The translations under genes and the position numbers were made by a program. Below, one piece after another: positions 15,930 to 25,151 of a stretch of DNA of 39,592 bases; the stretch's first letter is position 1, and each line of letters starts with the position of its first letter. The notes under the pieces are model-generated. The model searched no databases and was not told the origin of the DNA. It worked only from the letters and a program-made list of their open reading frames with translations. Where the stretch lies: NCBI GenBank assembly GCA_028719205.1, contig JAQUKH010000003.1, forward strand, positions 1 through 39,592, given 5' to 3'. The DNA is from a bacterium. GTDB taxonomy: Bacteria; JACRDZ01; JAQUKH01.

Positions 15930-16799
15930 ATGAAAAACCTAAAGGTTGTTTTTAAATGGTTTATAGTTAGTTGTTTATTTTTAGGATTATTTTTAATATT
16001 ATATCCGGTAACAAGAAGTTATGTAAAACCACCTTTTTGGGAAGTTCTCCATATGCCGAAATATGTGGCGATTACAGTAGATGCTGAAAGTATAAAAATA
16101 CCTGAAGGTATTGAAAGAATATCTGTTATAAGAGATATTCTTGAAAAAAAATATAACATTAAGATACCTATCACCTGGTTCGTTATGTATGATAAAAATT
16201 TTAATGGTTTTGAGCTAGCTTTGGATAAATGGACAGAACTTAAAAAAAGAGGAGATGAAATTGGGTGGCATTATCATGCATCCTCATTTAAAAAGGATCT
16301 AAGTTATGACAGCGCGTTAAATGAAACAGCACAGGATCTACAAACATTATTCCCACAAATTAAAAATAAATATAATTTTGATATTGAATCTTTCAGGTTT
16401 GGCTGGTTTTTTATTCCTGGTTTCAAGCTTTTTGACACTTTAAAAGCTCTGGGAATAAAAACAGATGCTTCATATTGCGACAGTGTTATTGGCCAAGAAT
16501 ATTATAATGGAAAGATCAGAATATCTTATGATAGAATAATAAAAAAACCACAAGAAGTAAATGGTATATTCGAGGTCCCCAGAATTGCAAATAATAAAAA
16601 CATTGAAGTTATTTTATTACACGATTGGACATTGCTGGAACACAATTTTAGCTGGCATAATCCTGATTTAAATGAAATTGTAAAAGCAGAAGTGGATTTT
16701 ATAGATGAGGTGGAAAAATATTTAAAATTCCACAGGTTATTTCCATCTTATTGTCAATTTATAACAATTAAGGGAGTTAAAAATGCTTACAGCAATTAA
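15930..16799 (+). CDS. Membrane-anchored polysaccharide deacetylase-like protein
   Basis: The 289-residue protein has an N-terminal membrane anchor (about 8-26) that places the rest in the periplasm. Residues 45-52 read YVAITVDA with Asp51 at the position of the NodB catalytic/metal Asp, ITWFVMYDKNF follows the usual strand, and GDEIGWHYHASSF (108-120) supplies His114 and His116 in place of the HSxxH motif. The rest follows the deacetylase-like TIM-barrel pattern. It differs from classical NodB enzymes in motif spacing, so activity is not certain; it could deacetylate GlcNAc-type residues in the polymer. Its end overlaps the Wzm gene by 17 bases. Confidence 0.7.
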   Translation: MKNLKVVFKWFIVSCLFLGLFLILYPVTRSYVKPPFWEVLHMPKYVAITVDAESIKIPEGIERISVIRDILEKKYNIKIPITWFVMYDKNFNGFELALDKWTELKKRGDEIGWHYHASSFKKDLSYDSALNETAQDLQTLFPQIKNKYNFDIESFRFGWFFIPGFKLFDTLKALGIKTDASYCDSVIGQEYYNGKIRISYDRIIKKPQEVNGIFEVPRIANNKNIEVILLHDWTLLEHNFSWHNPDLNEIVKAEVDFIDEVEKYLKFHRLFPSYCQFITIKGVKNAYSN

Positions 16800-17565
16800 G
16801 GACTTAATACAATATAGGGATCTTTTGTTTATTCTGGCAGCGCGTGATATTAAGGTGAGATATAAGCAAACCTTTATGGGTATTGCGTGGGCGCTATTGC
16901 AGCCGCTTTCATTAGTGATTATTTTTACCATTGTATTTTCTAAACTTGCAAGGGTTCCGTCAGAGGGCATTCCTTATCCAATATTTTCTTATTGTGCTAT
17001 TCTCCCGTGGATATTCTTTTCATCATCGGTTAATACCGGGGTTTCCAGTATTGTTAGTAATATGAATTTGGTTACAAAAATTTATTTTCCAAGAGAGGTA
17101 TTGCCATTTGCCACCATGATAGCCTGTTTATTTGATTTTCTTATCGCTTCGATAATATTTATCGGTATGATGATATTCTACAAGATAAGCCTGACAATTT
17201 ATATGTTTTGGGTTCCTTTGATAATACTGATCCAAATAATATTTACTTTAGGGTTTGTTTTATTAAGTTCAGCCGGAAATGTATTTTTTCGTGATGTGAA
17301 GCATGTTATGCCTATTTTAGTCCAGCTTTGGATGTATTTGACTCCAATAATTTATCCTTTAAGTTTAGTCCCCGAAAAATACAAGGTATTTTACATGCTT
17401 AATCCTATGGCCGGGATAATTGAAAGTTATAGAAATGTAATTCTTAAAGATCTCCCGCCGGATTATTTTTATCTGAGTTTAGCTTTTATTGTTTCGTTAG
17501 TTTTGTTTATTCTGGGATATACTTATTTTAAAAAATCAGAAAAAGTATTTGCAGATATAATTTAG
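16783..17565 (+). CDS. wzm: ABC-2 type polysaccharide exporter permease, Wzm-like
   Basis: The 260-residue inner-membrane subunit exports the undecaprenyl-linked glycan. It shows the family start with DIKVRYKQTFMGIAWALLQP (about 23-42), then about six hydrophobic segments, the LPWIFFSSSVNTGVSSI and NLVTKIYFPREVLP signatures, and NPMAGIIESYRNVIL near the C-terminus, all typical of TagG/RfbA/Wzm permeases. The ATG is preceded by AAGGGAG. The wzt gene follows after 8 bases, forming the usual wzm-wzt pair. Confidence 0.93.
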   Translation: MLTAIKDLIQYRDLLFILAARDIKVRYKQTFMGIAWALLQPLSLVIIFTIVFSKLARVPSEGIPYPIFSYCAILPWIFFSSSVNTGVSSIVSNMNLVTKIYFPREVLPFATMIACLFDFLIASIIFIGMMIFYKISLTIYMFWVPLIILIQIIFTLGFVLLSSAGNVFFRDVKHVMPILVQLWMYLTPIIYPLSLVPEKYKVFYMLNPMAGIIESYRNVILKDLPPDYFYLSLAFIVSLVLFILGYTYFKKSEKVFADII

Positions 17566-17573
17566 GAGAATTT

Positions 17574-18776
17574 ATGAACGCAATAGAATTTGAGAATGTA
17601 TCAAAAAAATATAAGATCGGTTTAAAAAAAGACAGCCTTAGAGACGCTATTCCGGCGGCATTGAAGGGTTTATTCAACCGGCGCCGGGAAGAGGAAGGCC
17701 TCCAGATGAATGAGTTCTGGGCATTAAAAGACATAAATTTTACAATTGCTAAAGGTGAGGCCCTTGGTATTATTGGTTCAAATGGCGCCGGTAAAAGTAC
17801 AATTTTGAAACTCCTGGCAAAAATAACTAAACAAACAAAGGGGAATATTAATATAAATGGAAAATTATCCGCTTTGATCGAGGTTGGAACCGGTTTTCAT
17901 CCTGATCTTACGGGGCGTGAAAATATTTATTTAAATGGTGCAATTATGGGATTAAAAAAAAAGGAAATTGATAAAAAGTTTGATAGTATAGTTGAATTCT
18001 CAGAATTAGAGAAATTCATTGACACACAGGTCAAAAGATATTCTTCGGGAATGTATGTGAGGTTAGGTTTTTCGGTAGCAGCACATATAAAACCGGATAT
18101 TTTGCTTGTTGATGAAGTGTTATCGGTTGGTGATATGAATTTTCAACGAAAATGCCTGAGAATGATAGAAGATCTCGTTAAAAATAATACAACAATAATT
18201 TTCATTTCGCATAATCTGGATATGGTTAGGAAAGTATGTTCCAAAGGAATATTTCTTAATAAAGGAGAAATTTCTTTTTATGGTAAGAGCGGAGAGGCTG
18301 TTGAAAATTATAAAAAAAGTGTTTATGAGTTAAATAATACACATGATCAAACGGGTGAAACAAAACAAACATATATTAAAGAAGTTAAAGTATTTGATGC
18401 CAATGGAAAAGAAATAAATGTTTTTTCTAAAGGCGAAAATATAAAAATAAGAATATATTTTAAGACAGGGAATGATATTAATGAAAAATTTGTGTTTGGA
18501 GTTTCTTTGTGGGCGTTCGATGGAACTAAATGTTTTGGTTACAATACAAAGAATGATGGTCTGATCATTGAACAAATTAAAAATGAAGGGATTGTTGAGT
18601 TGGAGCTGAAAAATGTGAATTTGTTATCCGACACATATCTGTTAAATGTTGGAATTTGGAATGAATTAGTTACTTATCCATATGATTTAAGAAACGGAAT
18701 TGCTGAAATTACAATAAAAAATTCAAGAAAAGGTGTGGGAGTAGTGGACTTAGATAGTGAATGGCATATTTATTAA
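17574..18776 (+). CDS. wzt: Polysaccharide exporter ATPase with C-terminal glycan-binding domain, Wzt-like
   Basis: The 400-residue ATPase powers Wzm. It has Walker A GSNGAGKST (68-76), the signature YSSGMYVRL (156-164), Walker B PDILLVDE (174-181) with catalytic Glu181, and the SHNLDMV switch histidine. Residues about 255-400 form a Wzt_C-like beta-sandwich (FKTGNDINEKFVFGVSLWAF and TYLLNVGIWNE), which in this family binds the non-reducing end of the glycan to gate export. The roughly 145-residue C-terminal domain argues that a chain-terminated O-antigen-type glycan is exported. TAGGAGAA precedes the ATG. Confidence 0.93.
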   Translation: MNAIEFENVSKKYKIGLKKDSLRDAIPAALKGLFNRRREEEGLQMNEFWALKDINFTIAKGEALGIIGSNGAGKSTILKLLAKITKQTKGNININGKLSALIEVGTGFHPDLTGRENIYLNGAIMGLKKKEIDKKFDSIVEFSELEKFIDTQVKRYSSGMYVRLGFSVAAHIKPDILLVDEVLSVGDMNFQRKCLRMIEDLVKNNTTIIFISHNLDMVRKVCSKGIFLNKGEISFYGKSGEAVENYKKSVYELNNTHDQTGETKQTYIKEVKVFDANGKEINVFSKGENIKIRIYFKTGNDINEKFVFGVSLWAFDGTKCFGYNTKNDGLIIEQIKNEGIVELELKNVNLLSDTYLLNVGIWNELVTYPYDLRNGIAEITIKNSRKGVGVVDLDSEWHIY

Positions 18777-18801
18777 TTGCAGGCGCTAGAAAAGATATAT
18801 T

Positions 18802-19965
18802 ATGAAAATTTTAATAGCAACTCCATCTTACTGGCCAAGAATAGGAGGAATAGAAAGAATTGGCCCATTGCTTGCTAAAGAAATAAGAAGCAGCGGTATT
18901 GATGTTGAAATATTAACGCACCTGCACACCAAGGATATAAAAAAATACACTCATGATGAATATGGAACAGAGATTAAATATATTGATTTTAAGCACCCGG
19001 CAGACAGATCAGTTCCAAAGTTTCGCAGGATAAAAATATATTTGTCTTTATTTGTTTTTGCATTTAGATCAAAGCCGGATATCCTATACATAAGATGGGT
19101 AGATTGGACATCATGGTATTTTTTAATAATAAAAAAAATATTACAAATACCGGCTGTTGTTTCGATCCATGGGTCTGATGTAAATAAATTACCTTTCGTA
19201 TCAGATTTTGGAAAACAATTTTTGATTGATACTCTTAAAAGCGCGGATAGAATAATATCCACCTCAAACATATTAATTAAAAAAGCTGAAGAGATAAGTA
19301 ATTTAGACTTAAGTAAAAAATATTATATTATTCCTAATGGTATTGATTTAAAAAGGTTTGATAATAAAGTTAAATATATTTCCGGTAAACCATATATTTT
19401 AGCTATTGGCCGTTTGGTTTACGCTAAAGGATTTGATCTGCTTTTAGAAGCATTTAAAAAATTATGTGAAAATGTACCAGAAATTGAGCTTATTATTGCC
19501 GGTGGTGGGGAAGAAAAGAATAATTTGATAGATAAAGCAAAAATACTTGGGATATCTGATAGAGTAAAATTAATTGGCCCTGTTGATGAATCAACAGTTG
19601 TTTCCTTGTTGAATGGTTGCAGATTGTTTGTATGTTCATCGAGATCTGAAGGTTTTGGTAATGTGATTTTGGAAGCAATGGCTGCTGGAAAGCCAATAGT
19701 GTCGTTTGGTGTTGGCGGGGTAGTTGAAATAATACAAGATGATATAAATGGTATTTTATGTGAACCGGGTAATATATGTGATTTAGTTAAGAATATATTA
19801 AACTTACTAAAATCAGAGGAAGAATGCAATAGGCTGGCAATGAACGGTTATTTATATGTAAAAGAAAATTATTCCTGTGAAGTGATGGCGAAAAGATATA
19901 TAAAAGTATTTAATAGTTTGATTGAAACCAAAAAGAGTCTAAAGGATGGGGAAAAAGCGGTTTGA
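18802..19965 (+). CDS. GT4 family glycosyltransferase
   Basis: A 387-residue GT-B enzyme. The N-terminal loop is ATPSYWPRIGGIERIGPLLA, with SIHGSDVNKLPF, PNGIDLKRF at the hinge, ILAIGRLVYAKGFDLLLEAF opening the donor domain, and SRSEGFGNVILEAMAAGKP with the Glu-x7-Glu pair that holds the nucleotide-sugar. All catalytic motifs are present. It is the first gene after wzt. Acceptor and donor are unknown. Confidence 0.9.
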   Translation: MKILIATPSYWPRIGGIERIGPLLAKEIRSSGIDVEILTHLHTKDIKKYTHDEYGTEIKYIDFKHPADRSVPKFRRIKIYLSLFVFAFRSKPDILYIRWVDWTSWYFLIIKKILQIPAVVSIHGSDVNKLPFVSDFGKQFLIDTLKSADRIISTSNILIKKAEEISNLDLSKKYYIIPNGIDLKRFDNKVKYISGKPYILAIGRLVYAKGFDLLLEAFKKLCENVPEIELIIAGGGEEKNNLIDKAKILGISDRVKLIGPVDESTVVSLLNGCRLFVCSSRSEGFGNVILEAMAAGKPIVSFGVGGVVEIIQDDINGILCEPGNICDLVKNILNLLKSEEECNRLAMNGYLYVKENYSCEVMAKRYIKVFNSLIETKKSLKDGEKAV

Positions 19966-20046
19966 TACGGATTTTAAGATGTCGGCGGTAAAAATGATAA
20001 CCAAGAAAGATAAGAGGCTTCCGGGGCGGCAAGGAGAGATCGAAAA

Positions 20047-20970
20047 ATGAATGCAGAAAAATTGCCTTTTATTTCGGTAATAGTTCCAGTTTATAATGAA
20101 AGAGAAACGATCAATGAATGTGTCGAATCACTTTTGGCCCAAACATATCCAAAAAATAAATATGAAATTATTATTGTTGATAATAATTCCTCTGACGACA
20201 CACCGGAAATAATTAAAAAATATCCTGTTGTTTTGTTATTTGAAAGAGAAGTACAGACTTCTTACGCCGCAAGGAATAAAGGTATTAAAAACGCTAAGGG
20301 AGATGTAATAGCTTTTACTGATGGAGATTGCATAGCTGAAAAAAACTGGTTGAAAGAATTAGCAGTAAATTATGATAACCAAAATATAGGTTGTTTTGCC
20401 GGCGATATACAAATTTATAAACCCGATTCAACATTCGAAGAATTTCTTGTAAGATCTAAAATATTTGGCCAAGGCAAAGGGGAAAATTCCGGATATTTAT
20501 CGGGCGCAGCAACTGCTAATGTTGCTTATAGACGGGAAGTATTTGATAAAATTGGTATGTTTGACGAGAACATTCCTACCGGTGCTGATGTTGAGTTTTC
20601 CTGGAGAGTGCAGGAAAAATTAAATCAAAAGATTGTTTTGAATAAAGCTGCGATTGTTTACCACCGCTCAGAAAGAAAAAGTGAATATTTTGAAAGATGG
20701 ATGCGTTATGGTTTAGGCCAAGAGATACATAAACTTAAAGATGATAATTACATAATAAAACCATTCCTAAAGGATATTTATAATTTCATTAAAACAATTT
20801 TTATTGGTATAAAATATTTCCCGATTAATTTTATAAATTATGAACGCCATAAAATAGATAAGGTGCAATTATATACTCACTTTTATTATTGTTATTTGGG
20901 ATTAGCACATATTACGGGAAGGTGTAAAGGTAAATTACTGATTTTATTTAAAAAATATAGGAAAATATGA
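20047..20970 (+). CDS. GT2 family glycosyltransferase
   Basis: A 307-residue GT-A enzyme with the standard order: SVIVPVYNERETI (10-22), IIIVDNNSSDDTPEI (41-55), the DxD-type motif FTDGDCIAEKNW (90-101), SGAATANVAYRREVFDKIGMF and GADVEFSWRVQ. The DGD at 92-94 is the metal and nucleotide-sugar site. The last 60 residues are basic and may touch the membrane. AAGGAGA precedes the ATG. An 81-base gap separates it from the GT4 upstream. It overlaps the next start by 4 bases (ATGA). Confidence 0.9.
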   Translation: MNAEKLPFISVIVPVYNERETINECVESLLAQTYPKNKYEIIIVDNNSSDDTPEIIKKYPVVLLFEREVQTSYAARNKGIKNAKGDVIAFTDGDCIAEKNWLKELAVNYDNQNIGCFAGDIQIYKPDSTFEEFLVRSKIFGQGKGENSGYLSGAATANVAYRREVFDKIGMFDENIPTGADVEFSWRVQEKLNQKIVLNKAAIVYHRSERKSEYFERWMRYGLGQEIHKLKDDNYIIKPFLKDIYNFIKTIFIGIKYFPINFINYERHKIDKVQLYTHFYYCYLGLAHITGRCKGKLLILFKKYRKI

Positions 20971-22130
20971 ATATTGGAATAATTCACAATTTTAATAGCT
21001 ATCCGCCTCAAAATGGGCGTTCAAGCCATTTTTATAATTTAGTTCTGCGATTAATAAAAAATGGCCATATAATTCATTCATTAGATCAGGAAAAGTTACC
21101 GGGCATTAAAAATTTATATCCTAATACAAAAGAAGGAATAATTGAAATATGTAACAAAGCCGATTTATTATATATAAGAGTAGATGGGAATATTGAAAAA
21201 CAAGTTATGCTGCGAAGCTTGTTTAAGAAAAAACCGATAATATGGGAGTTAAATGCCCCGTTAGAAGAAGAAATTGTCTGGTGGCAAAATATTCCAAGCC
21301 GTTTTAATCATCTCAGGTCAAGGATTGATTTAAGATATAATAATTTTATAAGAAAAAGATTAGCTTCTTTTGTGGATTATTCGATCTGTACCTGTTCGGA
21401 GCTGCAAAAATATTCAAAAGAATTTTTAAATATAAAAAACAGTTTTACAATAACCATGGGCGCGGATTATGAGCTGTTTAAGCCAGAGCTGAGAAAAGAG
21501 GATATTTTTGGTATACCTGAGGGAAAATATAAGGTTTTCTGGGCTGGTGATATTTTCCCATGGCAAAATTTTGATTTGATTTATGAAATAGCAAAAAATT
21601 TTTTAAAAACAGATCCGGATATTTATTTTATTCTATTAATGCCCAAGAGCAATAAATTACCTTTTATCCCTTTGAATAATATGAAGATATTTGAGAAAAT
21701 TGCCTATAAAGATATCCCAAATTATTTTGCTTCGGCGGATGTAAGCCTTTGCCTGTATTGTGATTCTTACTGGAGCCCTTGGGGCTTTACTCGTTCACCA
21801 ATAAAACTGTTTGATTATATGGCATCCGGTTCGCCGGTAATTGCTTCTGATATGGGACAGGTTGGCAGGATTATTAAAGATAACAAAAATGGTTTATTAA
21901 CAAATAATGATGTTAATGATATTATAAATAAAATAACTATTTTAAAGGGAAATAAACAACTTGCAAAAAATATCGCTATAAATGCAAGAGATGAAGTTGT
22001 TAAATATTATAATTGGGATAGAGTTGCGAAACAAACAGAAATTCTTTTAGAAATTGCTTTAAATAAAACAAATAATAGAAATTTAGATTTAATTGCTGAA
22101 AATAATTTTAGAGAGACAATTAGTTCTTAA
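20967..22130 (+). CDS. GT4 family glycosyltransferase (divergent)
   Basis: A 387-residue GT-B enzyme starting IGIIHNFNSYPPQNGRSSH, an N-terminal Gly loop variant. TMGADYELFKP is the hinge, followed by the donor-domain motif YCDSYWSPWGFTRSPIKLFD, with PIKLFDYMASGSPVIASDMG in place of the commoner E-x7-E segment. The replacement of the first Glu by residues around Thr-Arg-Ser-Pro occurs in some GT4 subgroups, so it may still be active. It starts with the ATGA overlap to the GT2 gene, indicating translational coupling. Confidence 0.85.
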   Translation: MNIGIIHNFNSYPPQNGRSSHFYNLVLRLIKNGHIIHSLDQEKLPGIKNLYPNTKEGIIEICNKADLLYIRVDGNIEKQVMLRSLFKKKPIIWELNAPLEEEIVWWQNIPSRFNHLRSRIDLRYNNFIRKRLASFVDYSICTCSELQKYSKEFLNIKNSFTITMGADYELFKPELRKEDIFGIPEGKYKVFWAGDIFPWQNFDLIYEIAKNFLKTDPDIYFILLMPKSNKLPFIPLNNMKIFEKIAYKDIPNYFASADVSLCLYCDSYWSPWGFTRSPIKLFDYMASGSPVIASDMGQVGRIIKDNKNGLLTNNDVNDIINKITILKGNKQLAKNIAINARDEVVKYYNWDRVAKQTEILLEIALNKTNNRNLDLIAENNFRETISS

Positions 22131-22171
22131 AATATAAATGCTGCTAAAAATACTCAAGAAGAAGACAAAGA

Positions 22172-23311
22172 ATGCCTTTAAATATTGCATATATTAATCA
22201 CTCTTCTAATATTGGCGGGGCTGAAACAAATCTATTAAATATTATGAGTGGCATTAATAATAATGATTTCATCCCTGCAATTGTTTTTTTACCGAGAAAC
22301 GGCCCATTATTGGTAGAAATTGAAAAGAGAGGGATCAAAGTTAGAATTATTTCCTATTATTCTTTGAAATTAAAAAATCCTTTCAGATATTTATCAACTT
22401 TGACTAATTTGATAGTGCCTTTGTTAAAAGAAAAAATAGATATAATCCACCTTAACCATCAGTACCTTATCGATCACTTATCCAGCGTTTCAAATTTGAT
22501 CAACAGGCCATTAATCTGTCATTGCCGGGGTTCAAATTTAGCATCTTTTTTTGAAAGCAAACAGAAATGGTTTATGAAAACGGATTGTTTTATTGCTGTT
22601 TCAAGATCAGTAGCTCTGGAATTATATTCTTTGGGAATAGATGAATCTAAAGTTGAAGTTATCTATGATGGGGTGGACTTAAATAAGTTCCATAGAACTA
22701 AAAAAACTTTTGTTTTAAGAAAAGAATTTAATTTCAGTGAAAATGATTTGATTATTGGTATCATAGGGCGCATAGAGCCTAAAAAAGGCAGTAGTGATAT
22801 TATTTATGCCGCGCGGGAAGTTAAAAAATATGTAAAAAATGTAAAAATTGTTTATATCGGTGAATCTGATATAAATGACAGGGATTACATTAATGAGTTA
22901 AAAACATTAGCCCGAAAATTGGAAGTTGACGAAATGTTCAGATTCGCGGGTTTTCGCAGTAATATTCCTGAAGTATTAAATGATCTGGATTTATTTGTTT
23001 TACCTTCCTGGGATGAAGCTTTGCCAAATGTGCTTTTGGAATCAATGGCTTCAGGTATTTTGACGATATCTACTAATGTTGGCGGTATATCTGAAATTAT
23101 TGAAAATAATAAGACAGGTTTCCTTGTTAACGCAAAAGACCCAAATGGGTTAGGTGCGGAAATTATAAGAGTATTGAAAATGAATTTACATGAAAAAGAA
23201 ATTATTATTTCGTCAGCAGAAAAGGTAATCGCGGAAAAATTCAGTTTGAACAGGCAGATCGTAAGAATAGAAGGTTTGTACGAAAAAATAAAAAACAATT
23301 ATAAAAAATAA
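22172..23311 (+). CDS. GT4 family glycosyltransferase
   Basis: A 379-residue GT-B enzyme. The N-terminus is IAYINHSSNIGGAETNLLNI, with the family GGAE loop. Later come HLNHQYLIDHL, CHCRGSNLASFF, YDGVDLNKF at the hinge, IGIIGRIEPKKGSSDI and LPSWDEALPNVLLESMASG with the donor-binding Glu pair. Complete and typical of lipopolysaccharide glycosyltransferases. A 41-base gap upstream contains AAGAAG but no clear promoter. Confidence 0.9.
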   Translation: MPLNIAYINHSSNIGGAETNLLNIMSGINNNDFIPAIVFLPRNGPLLVEIEKRGIKVRIISYYSLKLKNPFRYLSTLTNLIVPLLKEKIDIIHLNHQYLIDHLSSVSNLINRPLICHCRGSNLASFFESKQKWFMKTDCFIAVSRSVALELYSLGIDESKVEVIYDGVDLNKFHRTKKTFVLRKEFNFSENDLIIGIIGRIEPKKGSSDIIYAAREVKKYVKNVKIVYIGESDINDRDYINELKTLARKLEVDEMFRFAGFRSNIPEVLNDLDLFVLPSWDEALPNVLLESMASGILTISTNVGGISEIIENNKTGFLVNAKDPNGLGAEIIRVLKMNLHEKEIIISSAEKVIAEKFSLNRQIVRIEGLYEKIKNNYKK

Positions 23312-23335
23312 GATAAAAAGGATTTTAATAATAAA

Positions 23336-24016
23336 ATGAAAACAATTTCTAAATTTAACCGGGAAATGACTTTTGGAATAGAATTCAAAGAAAGCAGAAT
23401 AAAGAAATCAATTGAAATAATAAGAAAAATGACTCCCGGCCTTTTTTTGGATATAGGGTGTTCAGATGGAAGTTGGGGATCATACTGGAAGAACAAGGGT
23501 TGGAAATGTTTTGGGACTGACATCAATCCAGGTTCAATTGAATCAGCAGGGAATAAAGGAATTGAAGCAAAAATATGCGATTTAAATAAGGATCCACTTC
23601 CTTTTGGGGATAAAATATTTGATTTAATTTTTGCGGGGGAGGTTATTGAACATCTGATTGATACTGATGGATTTTTAAAGGAAATATACAGGTGTTTAAA
23701 ACCGGAGGGAAAACTTTTATTAACAACTCCAAATTTAGTTTCTTTTGAAAATAGATTAAGAATGTTTCTTGGCAGATACCCTATGTGGGTTGATTACAGT
23801 TTAAACGGGAGCGGGCATGTCAGGGCATATAACCCCAGAGTACTTAAAAAACAATTAATTGAGAATGGATTCTTAATTAAAATACATACCGGTAATTGGG
23901 TACCGTTTTTACCGCAGTCAATGGTAAATGATATAGATTTTCCCTGTATGTCAATAACAGGCACTTTATTTCCAAATATAGCCATGGATATAATTATCCT
24001 GGCTGAAAAAACATAG
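23336..24016 (+). CDS. SAM-dependent methyltransferase (Methyltransf_11/23-like)
   Basis: A 226-residue class I methyltransferase. Motif I is FLDIGCSDGSWGSYW (37-51), binding SAM through the Gly-rich loop. The acidic residue after strand 2 is the Asp of GTDIN, DLIFAGEVIEHLIDTDGF is motif IV, and CLKPEGKLLLTTPNLVSFEN follows the Methyltransf_11 pattern. In this setting it probably methylates a sugar hydroxyl of the glycan, perhaps capping the chain and so linking to the Wzt C-terminal domain; that role is inference. AAAAGGA precedes the ATG by about 12 bases. Confidence 0.87.
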   Translation: MKTISKFNREMTFGIEFKESRIKKSIEIIRKMTPGLFLDIGCSDGSWGSYWKNKGWKCFGTDINPGSIESAGNKGIEAKICDLNKDPLPFGDKIFDLIFAGEVIEHLIDTDGFLKEIYRCLKPEGKLLLTTPNLVSFENRLRMFLGRYPMWVDYSLNGSGHVRAYNPRVLKKQLIENGFLIKIHTGNWVPFLPQSMVNDIDFPCMSITGTLFPNIAMDIIILAEKT

Positions 24017-24030
24017 AAAATAAAAAGAAT

Positions 24031-25131
24031 ATGAAAATTAAATGTTTGTTAATCAGCCCTTTAGCAAAAAAAAATGAAGGATATAGCGGAGAAGATGCTT
24101 ATACAGAGAATTTGCTTAAACATCCACCCGAAGGAGTTGAATACTATTTTTATAAAGATTTAATAGCTAAAGGATATGCTAAAAGATTAAAATATAGAAG
24201 TATTATTATTGATAAATTATCTAAATGTTTTTTTAAACCATTATGGGCGGAATATTTTTCCTGTGATCTGGATTTTGATATTATTCATATCCATGCGTAT
24301 TCAGTATATTTAACAGGAGGAATTGTTAAAAAAAACATCCCTGTTATTTTAAGCGAAAGTTCCTGCAAGGGTTTTTATCAACGGGAATTCTATAAAACAA
24401 ATTATTATGATGCGCGAAGGCGTCTGTTCTTTAAAGTTTTCAAAATATATGATCAGACATTTAATATACAAAACGCGAAAAAGGTAATAGTATGGTCTTA
24501 TTGGGCAAAAAAATTGCATGAAGAAATGGGCATAAAGGATAATATGATCACTGTAGTTCCGCCTGGCATTCGTAACTCGAATAATAATATAGTTAAGGAA
24601 AATAAAAATGATGTCACCTTGTTGTTTATTGGAAATGATTTTGAAAGAAAAGGCGGCCATTTGCTTCTGAGCGCGTATAAAAAATTGCGGGGAAAATATA
24701 AAAACATAGAATTATTAATATTTTCTTCTTACCCTGCCGAATTGTCATCTTCTGAATATAATATTAAACATTCTAAAGATAAAGATAATGATTACATTTT
24801 TAAATATATTTATCCACAAGCGGATATATTTATTTTACCGGCATTAGCTGAAGGATTCGGGATTTCCATTATTGAAGCAATGATGTTTGGTTTACCAGTA
24901 ATAACTTCGGATATCGGGCCATTCCCGGAAATTGTTAAGGATGGAGAAAATGGATTTTTAATTGATCCAAAACATGAGGATGAAATTATTGCAAAATTGG
25001 ATTTATTAATAGGTAACCCTGAATTAAGAAAAAAATTAGGGAAGGCAAGCCGTATAAAATATGAAAATGAATTTTCAATAAAAAATACCAATAAAAAATT
25101 GGAAGAAGCTTATATTGATGTTTTAAAATGA
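24031..25131 (+). CDS. GT4 family glycosyltransferase
   Basis: A 366-residue GT-B enzyme. The N-terminal domain is short and has IHIHAYSVYLTGGIV and KKVIVWSYWAKKL; the hinge is VVPPGIRNSNNN; the donor domain has LLFIGNDFERKGGHLLLSAY and LPALAEGFGISIIEAMMFG with the Glu-x7-Glu site. All main motifs are present. The ribosome-binding site is poor. The gene upstream is the methyltransferase, 14 bases away. Confidence 0.88.
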   Translation: MKIKCLLISPLAKKNEGYSGEDAYTENLLKHPPEGVEYYFYKDLIAKGYAKRLKYRSIIIDKLSKCFFKPLWAEYFSCDLDFDIIHIHAYSVYLTGGIVKKNIPVILSESSCKGFYQREFYKTNYYDARRRLFFKVFKIYDQTFNIQNAKKVIVWSYWAKKLHEEMGIKDNMITVVPPGIRNSNNNIVKENKNDVTLLFIGNDFERKGGHLLLSAYKKLRGKYKNIELLIFSSYPAELSSSEYNIKHSKDKDNDYIFKYIYPQADIFILPALAEGFGISIIEAMMFGLPVITSDIGPFPEIVKDGENGFLIDPKHEDEIIAKLDLLIGNPELRKKLGKASRIKYENEFSIKNTNKKLEEAYIDVLK

Positions 25132-25151
25132 AAAAATAAAAGGAGAATACA

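Noticed and set aside
18330-18575. Minus-strand reading frames inside the polysaccharide cluster
   Set aside because: All lie opposite well-supported genes, lack ribosome-binding sites and carry no recognisable motif.
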